A DNA stretch of 64,000 bases from Selenomonadaceae bacterium (GTDB taxonomy: Bacteria; Bacillota; Negativicutes; Selenomonadales; Selenomonadaceae), in contig JAFRRH010000068.1 of the NCBI GenBank assembly GCA_017428215.1, forward strand, positions 54,420 to 118,419, read 5' to 3'. Below, piece after piece: positions 60,679-64,000 of the stretch; position 1 is the stretch's first letter; the number at the start of each line of letters is the position of its first letter. Below the pieces are notes generated by a model. That model was not told where the DNA came from, did no database searches, and worked only from the letters and a program-made list of their open reading frames with translations. Made by a program: the position numbers and the translations under genes.

Positions 60679-61203
60679 AACTCCTTTAGCTATTCAGTTT
60701 TCAAGCGGTCGTGCTACCTTGACCTTACGCGCCTAATATAACCGACTGACACTTATTTTGCATTTCAATTTTCCTGTGAACATCAACTCCTTTAGTTATT
60801 CAGTTTTCAAGCGGTCGTGCTATCTTGACCTCACGTGCCTAATATAACCGACTGGCACTTACTTTGCATTTCAATTTTCCTGTGAACATCAACTCCTTTA
60901 GCTATTCAGTTTTCAAGCGGTCGTGCTACCTTGACCTTACGCGCCTAATATAACCGACTGGCACTTACTTTGCATTTCAATTTTCCTGTGAACATCAACT
61001 CCTTTAGTTATTCAGTTTTCAAGCGGTCGTGCTACCTTGACCTTACGCGCCTAATATAACCGACTGACACTTATTTTGCATTTCAATTTTCCTGTGAACA
61101 TCATCTCCTTTTTTATCCAGTTTTCAAGCGGTCGTGCTACCTTGACCTCACGTGCCTAATATAACCGACTGGCACTTACTTTGCATTTCAATTTTCCTGT
61201 GAA
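60679..61203. repeat. five tandem 106-bp repeats between cas10 and cas2
   Basis: Copies start at 60679, 60785, 60891, 60997 and 61103, exactly 106 bp apart, with a few substitutions (for example TTACGC or TCACGT). On the minus strand each holds CGGTTATATTAGG (a possible -10), GGTC/GACC, CTTGAAAACTGAATA (similar to sequence seen in rRNA spacers) and AAAGGAG. At four junctions AAAGGAG-TTG-ATG opens a 16-codon frame (MFTGKLKCK, then I/V, S, V/A, SRLY) with only 3 nt spacing. In copy 1 the same SD serves the 41-codon ORF instead. Confidence 0.9.
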
Positions 61204-61216
61204 TCAAAAGTTTTTG

Positions 61217-61245
61217 TTGCGTCACAAAAATTTATGTGCTACATT
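61217..61245 (+). promoter_or_regulatory. promoter of cas2-cas1
   Basis: TTGCGT (61217-61222), 17-nt spacer, TACATT (61240-61245), just after the last 106-bp repeat. Confidence 0.5.
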
Positions 61246-61272
61246 AGAAAAAATTTTCGGAGCTGAAATTTC

Positions 61273-61548
61273 ATGCGCTATATCATATGTTATGACATTC
61301 CCGACGACAAGACACGCGACAATATAGTTAATTACCTTGAGCGATTCGCTTGGCGCGTGCAATACAGCGTTTTCAGTTGTCGGCTCGACACGGCTCAAGC
61401 GGCTCTCGTGTGGAAAGATTTATTAGCAATCGCCGACCCCGATAAGGGCGATTCCGTCTTAATGGTGCCGCTTTGCAAGTCTTGCGAAAAAAATTTATTA
61501 CTCTCCGTCAAACCGCTGGAGGAGGAAAAAGGCTTTCTCGTTGTGTGA
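61273..61548 (+). CDS. cas2: CRISPR adaptation protein Cas2
   Basis: 91 residues, MRYIICYDIPDDKTRDNIVN, with the metal-binding Asp8 after the first strand and the small ferredoxin fold. It bridges two Cas1 dimers in the spacer integration complex. GGAG is 9-10 nt before the ATG. cas1 starts 11 nt after it. Confidence 0.92.
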   Translation: MRYIICYDIPDDKTRDNIVNYLERFAWRVQYSVFSCRLDTAQAALVWKDLLAIADPDKGDSVLMVPLCKSCEKNLLLSVKPLEEEKGFLVV

Positions 61549-61559
61549 GGTGAAAAATC

Positions 61560-62510
61560 TTGGGCGTACTTTATCTTTTATCGGCTGGCAGTGCCGCACA
61601 TAAAGCCGGTCCACGCATTGTAGTCGAAAAAAATTCCGAAATTCTCGGTCGCTTGCCTATTCGCTTGATTGACGGCGTAGTTGTGGGACGCAACGCGCAA
61701 CTTTCTACGCAAACTATTTTTGAACTCATGGAGCAACACATACCGATTTTTTATATCGACGGGCGCGGGAAAATAATCGGGCATTTCATTAACGAAAAAC
61801 AATCGGCTACTCGTCTCTTACGTCAGCTTGAAATTTTCCGCGACCCCGTGAGGCAACTCGATTTGTCACGAGAAATTGTCGCTGAAAAAATTGCTAATCA
61901 GCGCGACCTACTTAAACGTTACGAAAAAACCGTTGGTGCCGACAAACTCGACAAGCCTGCAAAAAAATTAAAGCAAACTGCCGATAAACTTTCCGCCATG
62001 CAAACCCTTGACGAATTGCGCGGCGCGGAAGGAATTGCCTCAAAATTTTACTTCGCGACTTTTACCGACCTGCTAGATCAAAAGTGGAAGTGGAAGGAAC
62101 GCTCTCAACACCCCGCCCGCGATCCGGTTAATGCCCTCCTCAATTACGGCTACGCTTTCCTAGAGCGTGAAGTACGTGTTGCCGCCGCACTCGCCGGTAT
62201 GGACGCCCGCATTGGTTTTTTCCATGCTAATGACGGCAGAAAGGATTCGCTTATCTTTGACCTCATGGAGTTTTTCCGCCAGCCCGTAATTGACCGCCTC
62301 GTTTTAAACTTGTTCAACAAACGAATGATTCAGCCCGAACATTTTACGACGACGCCTGAAGAGTGCCGCTTAACTGAAGACGGTCGCATTGTCTTTTGTA
62401 ATCGCTATGAAGAATACATGTCAAAAAAATATCGTGAATATGGCGATAAAACTTCCCGCGACGTGATTAATGAGCGCGTAAAGAAATTTTCTGCTTATCT
62501 CAATCGCTAA
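61560..62510 (+). CDS. cas1: CRISPR integrase Cas1
   Basis: 316 residues from a TTG after GAGGTG. The metal ligands fit Cas1: Glu in RGAEGIASKFYF, His in GFFHANDGRKDSLIFDLMEF and the following Asp/Glu. It catalyses insertion of new spacers at the leader-repeat junction. No cas4 or reverse transcriptase is attached or nearby. The array lies 267 bp downstream. Confidence 0.94.
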   Translation: MGVLYLLSAGSAAHKAGPRIVVEKNSEILGRLPIRLIDGVVVGRNAQLSTQTIFELMEQHIPIFYIDGRGKIIGHFINEKQSATRLLRQLEIFRDPVRQLDLSREIVAEKIANQRDLLKRYEKTVGADKLDKPAKKLKQTADKLSAMQTLDELRGAEGIASKFYFATFTDLLDQKWKWKERSQHPARDPVNALLNYGYAFLEREVRVAAALAGMDARIGFFHANDGRKDSLIFDLMEFFRQPVIDRLVLNLFNKRMIQPEHFTTTPEECRLTEDGRIVFCNRYEEYMSKKYREYGDKTSRDVINERVKKFSAYLNR

Positions 62511-62777
62511 AAATTTTTCTTGCAATTTTATCCGGAACATGATATAAACTTATCAAACAGATTTAAAAACGGAAAAAGATGGGAGGTAACGTAACGACGC
62601 CATTTAAGCAAATCATTTTCCAAATTGCAAGGTTGGCGTCAAATCAACAATCACAGCACTTTTCTGAAATTCATATGATAAAATTTTTCGGAGAACGCAA
62701 TCGAACAGCGAGTTTTTCTAATCACTTTCCAAAAGCTCGAAATTCGTGGCGTTACGACGCCCTCTAAAAACCCTACA
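62511..62777 (+). promoter_or_regulatory. CRISPR leader
   Basis: AT-rich 267 bp between cas1 and the first repeat with no gene. It has GACGCC (about 62598) and GGCGTC (about 62635) as an inverted pair, a second GGCGTTACGACGCC pair just before the array, and a loose direct repeat (AATCATTTTCCAAA / AATCACTTTCCAAA). The last 10 nt before the repeat are AACCCTACA-like. It should contain the array promoter and the integration anchor. Confidence 0.7.
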
Positions 62778-64000
62778 GTCGTGCATGCCTCCTTACCGTT
62801 TACGGTTTTGAAACGCGCATACGTCGATGCCAATCACAAACAATTCAGGGAACTGTCGTGCATGCCTCCTTACCGTTTACGGTTTTGAAACTGTATAGAT
62901 CAAATTTGACGAACGGGACACTATCACCCGTAGTCGTGCATGCCTCCTTACCGTTTACGGTTTTGAAACCCGCCAGGCATATTACCAAATATCCAGCTAA
63001 TGGCGGTATCGAGTCGTGCATGCCTCCTTACCGTTTACGGTTTTGAAACACTTGTCGGACGGTATGGCAACAAAGGCGTTGTTTCGATAAGTCGTGCATG
63101 CCTCCTTACCGTTTACGGTTTTGAAACTTATCGAAACACTGATCGGAATGTCTCCGGTAATATACGAAAGTCGTGCATGCCTCCTTACCGTTTACGGTTT
63201 TGAAACATTTTCGCCATCGTTTCAAAGCATTTGCTGTCGGGTGGTGTAGTCGTGCATGCCTCCTTACCGTTTACGGTTTTGAAACTGGTTTGTTGAGTTT
63301 TCATTGTAATTCCTCCTTATTTAACTGTCGTGCATGCCTCCTTACCGTTTACGGTTTTGAAACATCTGTTCCTGGTGGTGCTGCTCCGTTATACTATGCG
63401 CACAAGTCGTGCATGCCTCCTTACCGTTTACGGTTTTGAAACTTATCACCTACTCGTAATGGAAGGTCCTCTTTGATGATAAAGTCGTGCATGCCTCCTT
63501 ACCGTTTACGGTTTTGAAACTTTGACTGAGGGGAATTGGTATGTAATCTTGTTATCGGGATAGTCGTGCATGCCTCCTTACCGTTTACGGTTTTGAAACT
63601 GCCGAGAAACGTAATGGGACGAATACCCATACATGCCAACGGTCGTGCATGCCTCCTTACCGTTTACGGTTTTGAAACTGATAATGTATGTCCTAATTGT
63701 GGTTATCCTAGTATTGAGCTGTCGTGCATGCCTCCTTACCGTTTACGGTTTTGAAACCGCGTCGAAATGTAGAGCGAACGCCGTTTCCAATCGAGAGTCG
63801 TGCATGCCTCCTTACCGTTTACGGTTTTGAAACTCACATGTACTATTCTCATACCAATCTTCCTTTCTGTTTATAGTCGTGCATGCCTCCTTACCGTTTA
63901 CGGTTTTGAAACTCACGGATACTCGCTCCCGAGTCCCTCCAAATGTACGAGAAGTCGTGCATGCCTCCTTACCGTTTACGGTTTTGAAACTCACGGATAC
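62778..64000 (+). CRISPR. type III CRISPR array, 16 repeats seen, continues past the window
   Basis: The 37-nt repeats begin GTCGTGCATGCCTCC and end CGGTTTTGAAAC, with starts at 62778, 62855, 62933, 63013, 63091, 63170, 63249, 63327, 63406, 63484, 63563, 63642, 63721, 63797, 63876 and 63954. All sixteen look identical. Spacers are 39-43 nt (fifteen complete). ACCG-TTTA-CGGT forms a hairpin and the last eight bases TTTGAAAC fit a type III 5' handle, so transcription is rightwards from the leader. The array is cut by the window end. Confidence 0.97.

Noticed and set aside
60679..61203. 106-bp repeats as a second CRISPR array
   Set aside because: The whole 106-bp unit is repeated, with no variable spacer portion.
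62858..63830. Several short plus-strand ORFs with repeated ACLLTVYGFET
   Set aside because: They are translations of the CRISPR repeats and spacers.

Overview
The window looks like chromosome of an anaerobic, flagellated member of the Negativicutes (Selenomonas-like Firmicutes). The evidence is a SCIFF peptide with its radical SAM maturase, a class III ribonucleotide reductase, a two-subunit PyrK/PyrD dihydroorotate dehydrogenase, a Lon protease of the spore-former type, Firmicutes-style promoters (TTGACA, 17 nt, TATAAT) and strong Shine-Dalgarno (SD) sites. I saw no rRNA or tRNA genes. The taxonomic call is inference from gene content.

Layout. 1-1.9 kb: the start of dhaK, then a diverged tandem duplication carrying two 28-residue membrane peptides and ending at a radical SAM gene. 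1.9-8 kb: a U32 protease, a GT41 O-GlcNAc-type transferase, a pilin-like protein and flagellin. 8.0-8.7 kb: three tandem promoter-sRNA-terminator units facing a 28-residue membrane peptide whose start region they partly complement; I read this as a type I toxin-antitoxin-like module. 8.7-19.4 kb: a GH25 protein, a cold-shock protein, exonuclease III, LonC, L9, PyrD/PyrK, RfbC and AddA. 19.4-22.7 kb: nrdD interrupted by an intein and apparently lacking its glycyl-radical tail. 22.9-30.4 kb: an unknown protein with a membrane acyltransferase, a DUF362 lipoprotein, scfB, cobQ, a polyprenyl synthase, a structured-RNA fragment and scfA. 30.4-31.6 kb: a decayed accessory patch between inverted repeats. 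31.6-40.7 kb: an aldo/keto reductase, serC, a TtcA-like enzyme, ispA, dxs, tlyA, nadK and yitT. 40.8-51.3 kb: a repeat-rich secreted protein, potABCD, a stand-alone condensation domain, a secreted GH84 enzyme, three small genes and leuA.

51.4-64 kb is a type III-D CRISPR-Cas locus. The effector operon (cas10, Cas7-like, csx10, double Cas7, csx19, Cas7 with insertion, cas6) is on the minus strand. cas2, cas1, a leader and an array of at least 16 repeats are on the plus strand, and the array runs off the right edge. Cas10 has an intact GGDD motif but no HD domain, and no CARF effector is visible. Between the two halves lie five exact-period 106-bp repeats and a minus-strand run of at least five micro-ORFs (13-41 codons), most with near-consensus SD sites, closed by an intrinsic terminator just before the cas10 promoter. 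I recognise no described family for this micro-ORF cluster.

How parts may connect. GT41, flagellin and the distant GH84 enzyme fit protein O-glycosylation and its trimming. ispA, dxs and the polyprenyl synthase belong to isoprenoid synthesis. scfA and scfB form one RiPP pathway but are 3 kb apart here.
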